A stretch of 34,889 nt of DNA from Streptomyces soli. Its GTDB lineage: Bacteria; Actinomycetota; Actinomycetes; Streptomycetales; Streptomycetaceae. This document shows positions 27,114-34,889 of the stretch, piece after piece. The position numbers were made by a program, and so were the translations under genes. The stretch is from positions 1-34,889 of the forward strand of contig NZ_RJVR01000208.1 in the NCBI RefSeq assembly GCF_003999195.1. Reading direction: 5' to 3'. How positions within the stretch are numbered: position 1 is the first letter of the stretch; every line of letters starts with the position of its first letter. Under the pieces are notes generated by a model. It ran no database searches. It was not told the origin of the DNA and worked only from the letters and a program-made list of their open reading frames with translations.

Positions 27114-28489
27114 ATGCCCACCAACCCCCACCACCAGCCCCTCCCCCTCCCCCTGCCCGACCTCTTCGCACCCGGTCTCCGTCCCGGGGACCTGGACAAG
27201 CTCGCCGCCCACGGCCAACTGCCGTGATTTGTCCGACAGTTGACCACGCTCGGTGGTTGCGCCCGGCCGATCCGTGTCAACGGTTACCACACCGAGGTCG
27301 ACGCCGCCACAGGATTGATCCTGCGTCACCTCGACTCCGCCCGGATGCCCGCCGGCTGCCTCCTGGTCCGCTGCGGCAACCGCCGCACCACCCGCTGCCA
27401 CTCCTGCGCCGAGGTCTACCGCCACGACACCTACCAGCTCATCGCCGCCGGACTACGCGGCGGCAAAACCGCCCCCGACACCATCACCCAGCACCCCCGC
27501 GTCTTCGCCACCTTCACCGCCCCCTCCTTCGGCCCCGTCCACAACCGCCCCAACAGCGACGCGAAGCAGGCAGGCCGGTGCCGCTGCGGACAGGTCCACG
27601 ACCAGGACGACCCGCTGCTCGGCTCGCCGCTGAACCCCGACCGCTACGACTATCCGGGTGCGGTGTTGTGGAACGCCCACGCCCCGGCCTTGTGGTCCCG
27701 ATTCATGCTCCACCTGCGCCGCGCCATCGCCAAAGCTGCCGGGCTCACCCAGCGCAGCCTGTCCTCGGCCGCGAAGATCTCCTACGCCAAGGTAGCCGAG
27801 TACCAGCGGCGCGGCCTGGTCCACTTCCACGCCGTCATCCGCCTCGACGGACCCGACGGCCACACCACCACCCCACCCGCCTGGGCCACCACCAACCTGC
27901 TCACCGACGCCACACCGCAGCCGCCCGCGCCCGCGTCGACGGACCGCAACTCGACGGGGAGGTGCTCTCCTTCGCCTTCGGCACCCAACTCGACGTCCGC
28001 CCCATCCGCAGCGGCGACTTCGAGAGCGGCACCCCGGTCACCGAACGGGCAGTAGCCGCCTACATCGCCAAGTACGCCACCAAGGGAGCCGAAGGCGCCA
28101 CCGGCACCCTGGACCGGCGACTCCGCCTGATCGGCGAAGTCCAGGCATTCGACATACCCCCGCACGCCGAACGCATGATCCGCACCGCCTGGGACCTCAG
28201 CGCCCGCCCCGAACTGGCCGACCTCAAACTCCGCGCCTGGGCACACATGCTCGGATTTCGAGGCCACTTCTCCACCAAGACCCGCCAGTACTCCACCACC
28301 CTCGCCGCCCTGCGCGACGCCCGCGCCGCCTGGCAGCGCGCCCAGGCCGGGGTCCCGACCACGGGGTCGGAGGAGGAGTCGACGCTGATCCTCGCGCACT
28401 GGGTGTTCTCCGGCATCGGGCTTACACCCGAACTCGCCCGGCTGGCCTCCGCTCTGGCCCCGCAGGAGCCGGAGGCAACCCGTGGCTGA
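27114..28489 (+). pseudogene. RepSA-like replication initiator, stop codon and frameshift
   Basis: ATG 27114 begins MPTNPHHQPLPLPLPDLFAP and continues GDLDKLAAHGQLP, then a TGA at 27225-27227. The same frame goes on as FVRQLTTLGGCARPIRVNGY, CLLVRCGNRRTTRCHSCAEV and KVAEYQRRGLVHFHAVIRLD, the H-x-H initiator motif region. A frameshift near 27910 moves to ARVDGPQLDGEVLSFAFGTQ, AVAAYIAKYATKGAEGAT and the end at 28489. The Cys motifs and GLVHFHAV are typical of pSAM2 RepSA-type rolling-circle initiators. Two lesions make it nonfunctional unless they are sequencing errors. The 174 bases before it are Pro-coding-like debris. Confidence 0.8.
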
Positions 28490-28667
28490 TCACGACGAAC
28501 TCCTCACCGTCCCCGAGGTCATGGCCCGACTCAAGGTCAGCCGCTCCACCGTCTACGACCTCATCCGCACGCGACGGCTCGCCTCGATCACCATCGGCCG
28601 CTCCCGCCGCATCCCCGCCCAAACCCTGACCACCTACCTCCACCAGCACCTCGAAGAGACAGCCTGA
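28482..28667 (+). CDS. xis: Excisionase (Xis), AlpA/MerR-like HTH
   Basis: GTG at 28482 follows GGAGG and overlaps the rep stop, giving 61 residues. The sequence is a textbook excisionase winged helix: LLTVPEVMARLKVSRSTVYD then LIRTRRLASITIGRSRRIPA, with a final helix LTTYLHQHLEE. Xis proteins bend attachment-site DNA and steer the integrase toward excision. Its stop overlaps the integrase start (TGATG), so xis and int are translationally coupled as in pSAM2-type elements. It appears intact. Confidence 0.92.
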   Translation: MADHDELLTVPEVMARLKVSRSTVYDLIRTRRLASITIGRSRRIPAQTLTTYLHQHLEETA

Positions 28668-30130
28668 TGACCACCCCCGACTCGAACTCGAACCCCGGTT
28701 CCCACAGGATCCGCGCCAACGGGGACGGCACCGTCTACCAGCGCAAGGACGGGCGCTGGGAGGCTGCCGGATACGTCCTGGCGGTCGGCGACACCCGCAA
28801 GCGCGTCCGCGTCTACGGAACCACCCGCAAGGACGCAGTGGCCAAGCTCACCGAGAAGATCGCCACCAGCAACCGCGGCGTCCCCGCCCCGTCCGCACAG
28901 GGCAGCGTCGGCGCGTTCCTCACGTACTGGCTGGAGACCGTCGCTGTCCACCGGCTCCGCGAGAACACTCACACCCGCTACACCGCCTGCGTCCGTCTCT
29001 ACCTGCTCCCCGGCCTGGTCCGGAAGAGGCTCGCCAAGCTCACCGCCAAGGACGTCCGCACCTGGCTCGACCAACTCCGCACCACCTGCCAGTGCTGCGC
29101 ACGCGGCCTCGACACCGCCCGCGACCAGCCCCAGTGCTGCGCCATCGGGAAGTGCTGCCGCAAGCGGCTCTCCCCGCTGACGCTGGCCTACGTGCACTCC
29201 GTGCTCAAGTCGGCCCTGGAGCACGCCGTCCGCGAGGAGGAGATCCCGCGCAACGTGGCCCGCAACGTCCGCATGGGCACGCCCCGCCCCCACCGCTTCG
29301 AACCCCTCACCGCCGAGGAGGGACGTGCGTTCCTCGCCGCCGCCCACGGTCACCGGCAGCACGCGCTGTTCGAACTCGCTCTGCGTACCGGGCTCCGCAA
29401 AGGCGAACTCCTCGGTCTGCGCTGGGAAGACCTCAACCTGGCCGGCGGAACCGCCAGCATCCGCCGCACCCTCCAGCGCACCAACTCCGGCGGCCTGACC
29501 GCCCTGCCGACCAAGACCCAAAGCTCGGAGCGGCGCATCGCCCTGCCCACGCCGTGCCTGCGCTCACTCGAACAGCACCGCGACCGACAGCGCCAGGAAC
29601 GCGAAGCGGCGGGCACTGGCTGGAAGGACAGCGGCTACGTCTTCACCCGGCCCGACGGTGCCCCGATCGAGGGAGCCACCCTCACCCGGCACTTCAACAT
29701 CCTGCTCCGCCGGGCCAGGCTCCGCCGCATCCGTTTCCATGATCTCCGGCACTCGGCGGCGACCCTCCTCCTGGAGCAGGGCGTCGAACTCGTCGTGATC
29801 AAGGAACTACTCGGACACGCCCACATAGGCGTCACCGCCACCGTGTACGCCCACGTCCGGCTCCGCCTCCAACGCGACGCCATCGACCTCCTCGGCAACG
29901 CCCTCCGCAACCACGCCCAGCTCACCGCCCGACCCGACGACGGCGACGACCCGCCGACTCCGAGCAGCGACAGTGCGATGACGCTCTTGCCGGTTCCGGA
30001 ACCGCCCGTGACGACCACGACCTCCTTGTGGTCCGACTGCTTCGCCTTGCGTACGGCGTTGAGCACCATGCGGTACGCGACCTGCTGTTCGTCGAGCAGT
30101 ACGAACTGCTCACGCTCGCGCACTTCCTGA
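28667..30130 (+). CDS. int: Tyrosine-type site-specific integrase
   Basis: ATG at 28667 overlaps the xis stop and yields 487 residues. The N-terminal part has an arm-binding region (GDGTVYQRKDGRWEAAGYVL) and a core-binding domain (GAFLTYWLETVAVHRLRENT) interrupted by a Cys-rich insert (CQCCARGLD...QCCAIGKCCRK). Catalytic residues are Arg about 240 (ELALRTGLRKGELLGLRW), His-x-x-Arg about 358 (FHDLRHSAATLLLEQG), the HxxxxVTxxxYAHV helix and Tyr about 392. After NALRNHAQLTARPDDGDDPP the last 55 residues are Ser/Thr-rich and antisense to a DUF2075 gene, so they probably come from the integration junction. Insertion site and activity cannot be proven here. Confidence 0.92.
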   Translation: MTTPDSNSNPGSHRIRANGDGTVYQRKDGRWEAAGYVLAVGDTRKRVRVYGTTRKDAVAKLTEKIATSNRGVPAPSAQGSVGAFLTYWLETVAVHRLRENTHTRYTACVRLYLLPGLVRKRLAKLTAKDVRTWLDQLRTTCQCCARGLDTARDQPQCCAIGKCCRKRLSPLTLAYVHSVLKSALEHAVREEEIPRNVARNVRMGTPRPHRFEPLTAEEGRAFLAAAHGHRQHALFELALRTGLRKGELLGLRWEDLNLAGGTASIRRTLQRTNSGGLTALPTKTQSSERRIALPTPCLRSLEQHRDRQRQEREAAGTGWKDSGYVFTRPDGAPIEGATLTRHFNILLRRARLRRIRFHDLRHSAATLLLEQGVELVVIKELLGHAHIGVTATVYAHVRLRLQRDAIDLLGNALRNHAQLTARPDDGDDPPTPSSDSAMTLLPVPEPPVTTTTSLWSDCFALRTALSTMRYATCCSSSSTNCSRSRTS

Positions 30131-30216
30131 GCCGCGGCGGCCATCAGCTGCTTTGACGGAACAGTCTTGCCGGCCTGGAGTTCGTCAGCTGCTCGAGCAC
30201 CCGCGTGCTTGTCGCT
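29959..30216 (-). pseudogene. DUF2075-type P-loop NTPase, internal remnant
   Basis: The minus strand encodes SDKHAGARAADELQAGKTVP, EREQFVLLDEQQVAYRMVLN and KEVVVVTGGSGTGKSVIALS followed by LLG. The Walker A GGSGTGKS within VVVVTGG...VIALSLLG and the preceding LDEQ...A element match DUF2075 (Schlafen-like/helicase-like) proteins, which are normally 600 or more residues. Here the N-terminal nuclease-like part is missing upstream of about 30216. Everything after SLLG is missing where the integrase gene begins to be recognisable. Its overlap with the integrase 3' end makes it a candidate attachment-site host gene. Confidence 0.65.
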
Positions 30217-30693
30217 CAGCTTGGTTCCTCCGAGTTCTTCCCAACTGTGTCGGGAATACGACAGAGCGCCTCGCGGCGCAACTTCGTGGCGCGCGGGTCC
30301 CCCGGCGCGCCGTCCCGGGCACCTGAGCCCGGCCACCGGTTTCCTGGCATGCTCTGGTCCCCTTCACCTTTCGGATCCAGGTGAGCCATCGGACCCAGCA
30401 GACCTCCCTTCGAGTCTGTCCCGCCTGTGGCGGGGATGTGCCGAAGAGCCTCGTGGCTGAGTGACCCGATGTTTGGTCTCTCCAGTCTAACCGTCTGCGG
30501 CCTACGCGCACCTATGACGAGCAGTGAAAAACGCCCGGTGAGAAGAATATTCGTTGTGTCCGCGGCATTTACAGGGCTACATCGCCGGGCTATACATGGG
30601 ATGTTTTTGCTCTGTGCACCCCCCACACCACGTCACCCCGACGTAGCGAACCCGCACACACCCGCTGCGACGACGAGAAAAGTGGAGAGATCC
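30217..30693 (+). promoter_or_regulatory. Intergenic region upstream of the SGNH hydrolase gene
   Basis: No gene is supported. It contains two clear hairpins: GGCGCGC paired with GCGCGCC around 30290-30313, and CCCGCC-TGT-GGCGGG at 30420-30434. The last 150 bases before the gene are AT-richer (GAAGAATATTCGTTG, GGGATGTTTTTGCTC) and probably hold its promoter. Confidence 0.4.
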
Positions 30694-31977
30694 ATGATGT
30701 CCCACAAAAGAGGCCTGACGGCGATTTGTCGACCGCGTCGCAGGGCCTTGCTGTCCGTGGCCGGCGCGTTGGCCGGCATGACCCTGGCGGTCGTTCCGCT
30801 GAGCACCGCGAACGCAGCGAGCACCGCCGCGCCTTCGTCCCAGGGCAAGGGCACCCGGGTCAGCGCTTGGTCGCCCAGCATGACGACCGGCGGCCCTGCT
30901 TTCGACAACCAGACCATGCGGATGGTGGTCCACAGCAGCATCGCCGGCTCGCACGTACGCATCACCCTGTCCAACCGGTACAGCGGCACCCCGCTCGATG
31001 TCAACGCCGTGGACGTCGCCGTCCAGGCGAGCGGGGGAGAAGCGACGCGCGGCACCACCCGAAACGTCACCTTCCGCCGCTCCGGCCACGTCACGATCCC
31101 CGCCGGTGAACAGGTCATCAGCGACGTCATCCCGATCTCGGTCAGCGCCGGGGAAAACCTGCTCGTCAGTCTCTACGTGCCCGGCCCGACGGGCACGTCC
31201 ACCTGGCACTCCGACGCGTTCGACACCACCTACATCGCCTCCGGCAATCACACCGGTGACGACAGCGCGGCCGCGTTCGGCACCACCACTACCTCGTGGT
31301 ACTACCTGGCAGGGCTGGACGTCGTGTCGCCGACCGCGAAGGGCACCGTCGTCGCCTTCGGTGACTCGATCACGGACGGCTACCACTCCTCCACCGGCAC
31401 CTACACCCGGTGGCCCGACTTCCTCGGACGCCGGCTGGGCGCCGAATCGAGCCCGCAGAAGCTGAGCGTCGTAGACGCCGGCATCGGCGGCAACCGGGTC
31501 CTCACCGACGTCCCCAACCTCTGGCAGGGCGTCAGCGCCCTGAAGCGCTTCGGCCACGACGCCCTTGGCCAGCCTGGCGTCAAGGACGTGATTCTCTTCG
31601 AGGGCATCAACGACATCGGGAACAACGCCGGCCCCAACGGCGCGCCGCTGACCGCCCAGGACCTCATCGACGGCTACCGCACGCTGATCGACGAGGCACA
31701 CGCCGCCCACGTCAACATCATCGGCGCGACCCTGATGCCCGACGAGGGCAACGGGTACTACACGCCCGCCGCCGAGACGATCCGCCAGAGCGTCAACCAG
31801 TGGATCCGCACCAGCGGCGCCTTCGACGGTGTCATTGACTTCGACCAGACCATGCGCGACACCGCAAACCCGGCCGCCCTCAACCCGGTCTACGACTCGG
31901 GCGACCACATCCACCCCAACGACGCGGGCATGAAGGTGATGGCCGACGCGATCGACCTCCGGCTGCTGCGCCACTGA
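30694..31977 (+). CDS. Secreted SGNH/GDSL hydrolase
   Basis: ATG at 30694, behind GGAGAG, gives a 427-residue exported protein. The signal peptide is RRRALLSVAGALAGMTLAVV with cleavage near STANAA. Residues about 55-210 form a beta-rich N-terminal domain (MRMVVHSSIAGSHVRITLSN). The SGNH core follows, with block I FGDSITDGYH (Ser225), block II/III GIGGNRVL (Gly265), EGINDIGN (Asn306) and the block V pair in DSGDHIHPNDAG (Asp404, His407). The product is an esterase or lipase, possibly a carbohydrate deacetylase given the two-domain layout (inference). It stands alone in its transcription unit. Confidence 0.92.
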   Translation: MMSHKRGLTAICRPRRRALLSVAGALAGMTLAVVPLSTANAASTAAPSSQGKGTRVSAWSPSMTTGGPAFDNQTMRMVVHSSIAGSHVRITLSNRYSGTPLDVNAVDVAVQASGGEATRGTTRNVTFRRSGHVTIPAGEQVISDVIPISVSAGENLLVSLYVPGPTGTSTWHSDAFDTTYIASGNHTGDDSAAAFGTTTTSWYYLAGLDVVSPTAKGTVVAFGDSITDGYHSSTGTYTRWPDFLGRRLGAESSPQKLSVVDAGIGGNRVLTDVPNLWQGVSALKRFGHDALGQPGVKDVILFEGINDIGNNAGPNGAPLTAQDLIDGYRTLIDEAHAAHVNIIGATLMPDEGNGYYTPAAETIRQSVNQWIRTSGAFDGVIDFDQTMRDTANPAALNPVYDSGDHIHPNDAGMKVMADAIDLRLLRH

Positions 31978-32286
31978 CGCGCGAAGGCACCGGCCACCCC
32001 CAGATGGCGCCCACGATCCCGGAACGGCTTACGAGCGCCACCGTTACGTTTCCGGCGACCGAAGCACGCGGATTCGCTGAGCACTGGCACCTCATGATCT
32101 TCACGAAGCGGTGCGAGTCGGGCGGATCCGCGTGGACCAGGGCGGCGCCCGGTGACAGAGGAACGCTGACGCACACTCAGTAGGGTCGGTGACTGGCGCG
32201 GTGCCTGAGGCTCCGTTTCCAGTCCCCGACCTTGCGAAGTACCCGGCTAGTCATCCGCCGGAGCTGGGCGACGGCGAGGCGGGCGT
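31978..32286. other. Gene-free stretch after the SGNH hydrolase gene
   Basis: No credible coding frame or RNA seen. A short minus-strand frame ending near 32180 (MNARLAVAQLRRMTSRVLRK) may be debris but has no ribosome site. It separates two convergent genes. Confidence 0.45.
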
Positions 32287-33135
32287 TCATGGAGTGGGTG
32301 GCGTGTTGCTGCCGTGGCTCGTCGGCGTCGGGGAAGCGGACGACCGGTAGGGCTGGCCGGGGAGAGCCATGTGCGTTGCGGCCGTGCTGATCACGTCGGG
32401 ATCGACACTGATCCGGTGCAGCACCGCCATCCCCAGCGGCGGCTTGGCCGCGGTCGGGGTCATCGGCGGGACGCCGGGGCCGCTCCCGGTGCTGCAGGAG
32501 TGCAGCGCGTTGCAGGTCTCAATGTCGACGCTCACCCAGCCGCTCTTGTAGGGCGCGTCGTACTCGACGGCGTTGGCCAGCAGCCTCGGGGAGGGCGTCC
32601 ACGCGAGTTCCCATCCGGTGCCGTTCTTGACGGTCAACTGGTTGCAGGACAGCACTTTGCTGCCACCGTCGTCCTTGTCGTGGGCGTGCGCACAGGACCA
32701 ACTGCTCGTCCAGCCCACGTCCTTGCCGTAGGTGTGCACCATGACGCCGAGGTAGGTCTTGACCCCCTCGGAAGAGGTCAGCACGAACGAACCCGCCTCG
32801 GTGCCCGCGTCCAGACGCCCGTACGAGGACGGGATGTCGCGGCGCAGCACGTCGATGAGGCTTGTCGGTGTCGTGGTCTTGGTCTTGGTTTTGGTCACCG
32901 TGGGTGAGGCGGCGGGCGCGGACGGCCCGCCCGTCGCGAAGGCGTCGGACAGCGCCAGAGTGCCCAGACCGATCGCCGCCACCGTCAGCGCGGAACCAGC
33001 GGTCATCCATGCGGTCCGGGCTCGTCGGCGCCCGCGCACTCCGGCACGTAGGCGCCTGCGGTCGTCCTGCCCGAAGGGGGTGTCCTGCCGGTTGTCACGC
33101 ATCATCCGCGTCAATTCCCTCTCGAAGTCATCCAT
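32287..33135 (-). CDS. Anti-sigma-factor-like single-pass membrane protein
   Basis: ATG at 33135 has GGAGGAGA five bases upstream and gives 282 residues. A short acidic/basic cytoplasmic region (MDDFERELTRMMRDNRQDTP) precedes one membrane helix (TAWMTAGSALTVAAIGLGTL). A Thr/Lys-rich linker and an extracytoplasmic domain with four Cys (WSCAHAH, VLSCNQL, ETCNALHSCS) follow. The MDDFERELTRMMRD-type N-terminus and its coupling to an upstream ORF are typical of Streptomyces membrane proteins paired with ECF sigma factors. Its start overlaps the stop of a truncated upstream frame. The role as anti-sigma factor is inference, since no zinc-binding HxxxCxxC motif is present. Confidence 0.65.
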   Translation of the reverse strand: MDDFERELTRMMRDNRQDTPFGQDDRRRLRAGVRGRRRARTAWMTAGSALTVAAIGLGTLALSDAFATGGPSAPAASPTVTKTKTKTTTPTSLIDVLRRDIPSSYGRLDAGTEAGSFVLTSSEGVKTYLGVMVHTYGKDVGWTSSWSCAHAHDKDDGGSKVLSCNQLTVKNGTGWELAWTPSPRLLANAVEYDAPYKSGWVSVDIETCNALHSCSTGSGPGVPPMTPTAAKPPLGMAVLHRISVDPDVISTAATHMALPGQPYRSSASPTPTSHGSNTPPTP

Positions 33136-33205
33136 CGTTTCTCCTCCAGCCCACCGGCTCGGCGGTCTCGGTCAGCTCGATCCTGTGGGGCTCGTAAAGT
33201 CGTCG
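33128..33205 (-). pseudogene. Likely ECF sigma factor, last codons only
   Basis: A minus-strand frame reads RRLYEPHRIELTETAEPVGW and RRNDG before a TGA that overlaps the ATG of the membrane protein gene (ATGGATGA). Stop-start overlap implies an upstream cotranscribed partner, and such partners of this protein type are usually ECF sigma factors. Only about 25 codons remain; upstream is the transposase at 33213. The identity is inferred from context. Confidence 0.4.
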
Positions 33206-33212
33206 CTGCAGG

Positions 33213-34022
33213 TCAAGCCGCATAGCGGTACTCGTTAATGGCGCCGCCGAGGATGCGGGTGCGCAGGAGTCTGCGGACTTCGAGGTCGTGCACGGTGATG
33301 GGCTGATGGTCGGCGCCCGGAAGTAGTTGGTTGCGTGCTCGGTGGGGGCGGTGCTCGTTGTAGTGCCGCTCGTAGGCGGCCAGGACATGCCGGGCGTGGG
33401 CCTCGTTCATGATGAGGACATGGTCGAGGGCCTCGCGCCGGATGCTGCCGATCACCCGCTCACAGTGGGCGTTCATCCGAGGAGCTCGCGGTGCACTCTT
33501 GAGGATCTCCATCTCCTCGGCCTCGAAGACGGCGTCGAAGGACTGGCCGTACTTGCCGTCGCGGTCACGTAGGAGGAAGCGCAGGGGTTCCATGCGCGTG
33601 CAGAGGTCGGCGGTCAGGTTCCGCGCCTGTTGCACTGCCCACTCGCGGGTGGGGTGGGCAGTGATGCCGGCGATGTGTAGGCGCCGGGTGCCGTGTTCGA
33701 GGAACGCCAGCGCGTACAGGCCTCTGCCGAGGACAGTGTCGATATGCAAGAAGTCGACGGCGATGATGCCCTGGGCCTGGTTCGTGAGGAACTCCCGCCA
33801 GGTCGGGCCGGCGCGGCGTGGGGCCGGGTCGATGCCCGCCGCGTGGAGGATCTTCCATACCGTGGATGCGGCGATGGGGTGTCCGAGTCGGGCCAGCTCG
33901 CCTTGGATCCGCCGGTGCCCCCACTGTGCGTTCTCTCGAGCGAGCTGCAGGATCAGCTTCTTGAGCGCTGCCTTGGTCGGCGGCCGTCCGGTGCGGGCGC
34001 GCCGGGCACTGTAGTCCCACTT
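33213..34022 (-). pseudogene. Integrase-core transposase, N-terminally truncated
   Basis: The minus strand encodes [40 protein letters not shown] and then a complete rve core: IIAVDFLHIDTVLGRGLYAL (first Asp), LRFLLRDRDGKYGQSFDAVF (second Asp) and APRMNAHCERVIGSIRREAL (Glu). It ends with the intact C-terminus GGAINEYRYAA. The first 110-130 residues (HTH domain) are missing; the sequence switches to an IS66 fragment at about 34025. It is related in layout to the relic at 25185-26052 but is a different element. It has replaced nearly all of the sigma factor gene beside it. Confidence 0.8.
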
Positions 34023-34029
34023 CGCCGAA

Positions 34030-34200
34030 GTCGCAATACCGCAGCAGCTGCGAGGCCCGTGCCAGCAGGGCGTGGACGAACCCGGTCGAGGGCGTGGCAC
34101 CGGTCAGGTTCGCCAGGATCTCCACCACCCGGGCCACCGGTACGAAGTGCCACACCATCAGGTAGACCGCGAAAGCCCGCAGGTTGGGCCCGTACTCGCT
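34030..34200 (-). pseudogene. IS66-family transposase, internal remnant
   Basis: The minus strand reads EYGPNLRAFAVYLMVWHFVP, VARVVEILANLTGATPSTGF and VHALLARAS. YGP-x-(L/V)xAxAxYL, a V-P-V/x-R stretch and L-TG-x-xxSTG are characteristic of the start of the IS66 transposase catalytic region. Fewer than 60 of about 500 residues survive, bounded by another transposase on one side and an integrase gene on the other. Confidence 0.65.
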
Positions 34201-34201
34201 G

Positions 34202-34761
34202 CGTCCCGCGGAACTCGAACGCTGGGCCGCCTGGGTCGCCCCCTGCCCGGTCCCGCCCGCGGAACTGCGCGGGCGCGGTGCACGCCGCCGCCGGATCAAC
34301 GAGCGCAGCGCCGACCGCACCCGCCAGCGCCAGCCGCTTCTGCCCACGTTCGTCGAGCACGTGGAGACCCGCCACGACCACGCCCGCCAGCTGCTCGAAC
34401 GCGCCGAGCAGGCGGTCGACGGCGAGTCATTCACCCTCGACGGCACCACCTACACCCGCGTCCTGACCGAGTCGGACCGCAGACTCAGCCGCCACGCCGC
34501 ACCCGTGCCGCCACGCCTGCGCAACAACGACAGCGGCGAGATGGTCCACATCGCGAGCGAGGAAGAGTCCGCCTTCTGGGACTGGGCCGCAGTGGAGACC
34601 CTGCGCACTCCGGTGTCCGCATCGAGGAGCTGTGCGAGCTCACCCACCAGAGCATCCGGCAATACCAGCGGCCCGGCGGCGAGGTCATCGCCCTGCTCGT
34701 CATCGCGCCGTCGAAGACCGACAGCGAGCGCGTGATCCCGATGTCCGCCGAACTCTTCCAC
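34202..34761 (+). pseudogene. Tyrosine recombinase/integrase fragment, frameshifted
   Basis: The plus strand reads RPAELERWAAWVAPCPVPPA, LLPTFVEHVETRHDHARQLL, AEQAVDGESFTLDGTTYTRV and EEESAFWDWAAVETLR. One base is missing near 34610 and the next frame continues HSGVRIEELCELTHQSIRQY, GGEVIALLVIAPSKTDSERV and IPMSAELFH. ALxxTGxRxEELxxLT with the catalytic Arg, followed by a beta-hairpin Lys (APSKTDSERVIP), identifies a tyrosine recombinase of the large Streptomyces type. HxxR and the Tyr nucleophile are lost because the sequence switches to an IS200/IS605-like end at 34761. Confidence 0.65.
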
Positions 34762-34889
34762 CCTGTTTCCTCGCAGGGTGCCCCGGCCTTCAGGCCGGGG
34801 GTGAATGCGAGCCCCTGCGGAGCAGGGCAGGGATAGCCGTTACGCCCCGGGGGCGGAACGGCGTTCACTCTCCTCAACCGCACGTCGCA
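34761..34889 (-). mobile_element. Probable IS200/IS605-type (TnpB) element end
   Basis: Four hairpin-forming units follow each other: CCCTG...CAGGG (34761-34778), CCCCGGCC-TTCA-GGCCGGGG (34781-34800), CCCTGC-GGA-GCAGGG (34813-34827) and a GCCCC/GGGGC unit near 34843. The TTCA-loop stem is the form I remember at the ends of Streptomyces tnpB elements, where subterminal hairpins bind the transposase and the 3' tnpB region gives a guide RNA. A minus-strand frame is open to the window edge, so tnpB could lie beyond it. The element interrupts the recombinase gene. Confidence 0.4.

Noticed and set aside
30400..30440. Possible tRNA T-arm near the integrase end (TTCGAGTC)
   Set aside because: No acceptor, D or anticodon stems can be drawn around it; it is part of an ordinary hairpin-containing leader.
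30577..31974. Long minus-strand open frame opposite the SGNH hydrolase
   Set aside because: Val/Gly/Arg-rich antisense frame; the plus strand has signal peptide and all SGNH blocks.

Overview
The window looks like chromosomal accessory DNA from a high-GC actinomycete, most likely Streptomyces or a close relative. The reasons are very high GC, strong third-position GC bias, GGAGG-type ribosome binding sites, a pSAM2-like rep-xis-int module, Streptomyces-type IS relics and a ydaO-type riboswitch on a secreted transglycosylase gene. All calls come from reading the sequence and its translations; no database search was run.

Region 1 (1-2900) is decayed DNA. A frameshifted hypothetical gene is followed by a DpdA-like gene split in two. 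Between the halves lie a truncated PPOX-type oxidoreductase, an intact glyoxalase/VOC gene and the tail of an ATP-dependent DNA ligase. Region 2 (3000-9450) is mostly intact cargo: a GNAT-like protein, a protein with two Xis/AlpA-like DNA-binding halves, an aldo/keto reductase divergent from a TetR regulator with a clear operator, a UTRA-only regulator, an APH-type kinase and a small membrane/coiled-coil protein.

Region 3 (9900-17600) holds an ISAzo13-type relic, then a secreted YVTN-propeller/phosphoesterase and a two-gene ABC transporter separated by 22-bp direct repeats, then a full-length ISAzo13-type element whose transposase is dead. Region 4 (17600-23550) starts with methyltransferase and acetyltransferase debris. 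It continues with a secreted SLT transglycosylase behind a c-di-AMP riboswitch and a Crp-like palindrome, four small transposase or enzyme remnants, an orphan thiO with only the 3' half of a TPP riboswitch, and an SDR.

Region 5 (23550-30220) carries an APC permease and a broken integrase-core transposase. It then has a decayed actinomycete integrative and conjugative element: an FtsK/TraB-like C-terminus cut by an IS3 orfB relic, a rep with two lesions, and intact xis and int. The integrase frame runs into an antisense DUF2075 P-loop gene remnant, which may mark the attachment junction. Region 6 (30690-34889) has a secreted SGNH hydrolase, an anti-sigma-like membrane protein whose sigma gene is cut to its last codons, further transposase relics, a frameshifted tyrosine recombinase, and at the right edge a hairpin-rich end like those of IS200/IS605 (TnpB) elements.

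Overall this is an insertion hot spot in which nearly every mobile gene is broken while several metabolic, regulatory and secreted-protein genes stay intact. I found no convincing new multi-gene system. The best leads are the two riboswitch loci, the phosphoesterase/ABC locus with its repeats, the split DpdA-like gene, the integrase/DUF2075 junction and the TnpB-like end.
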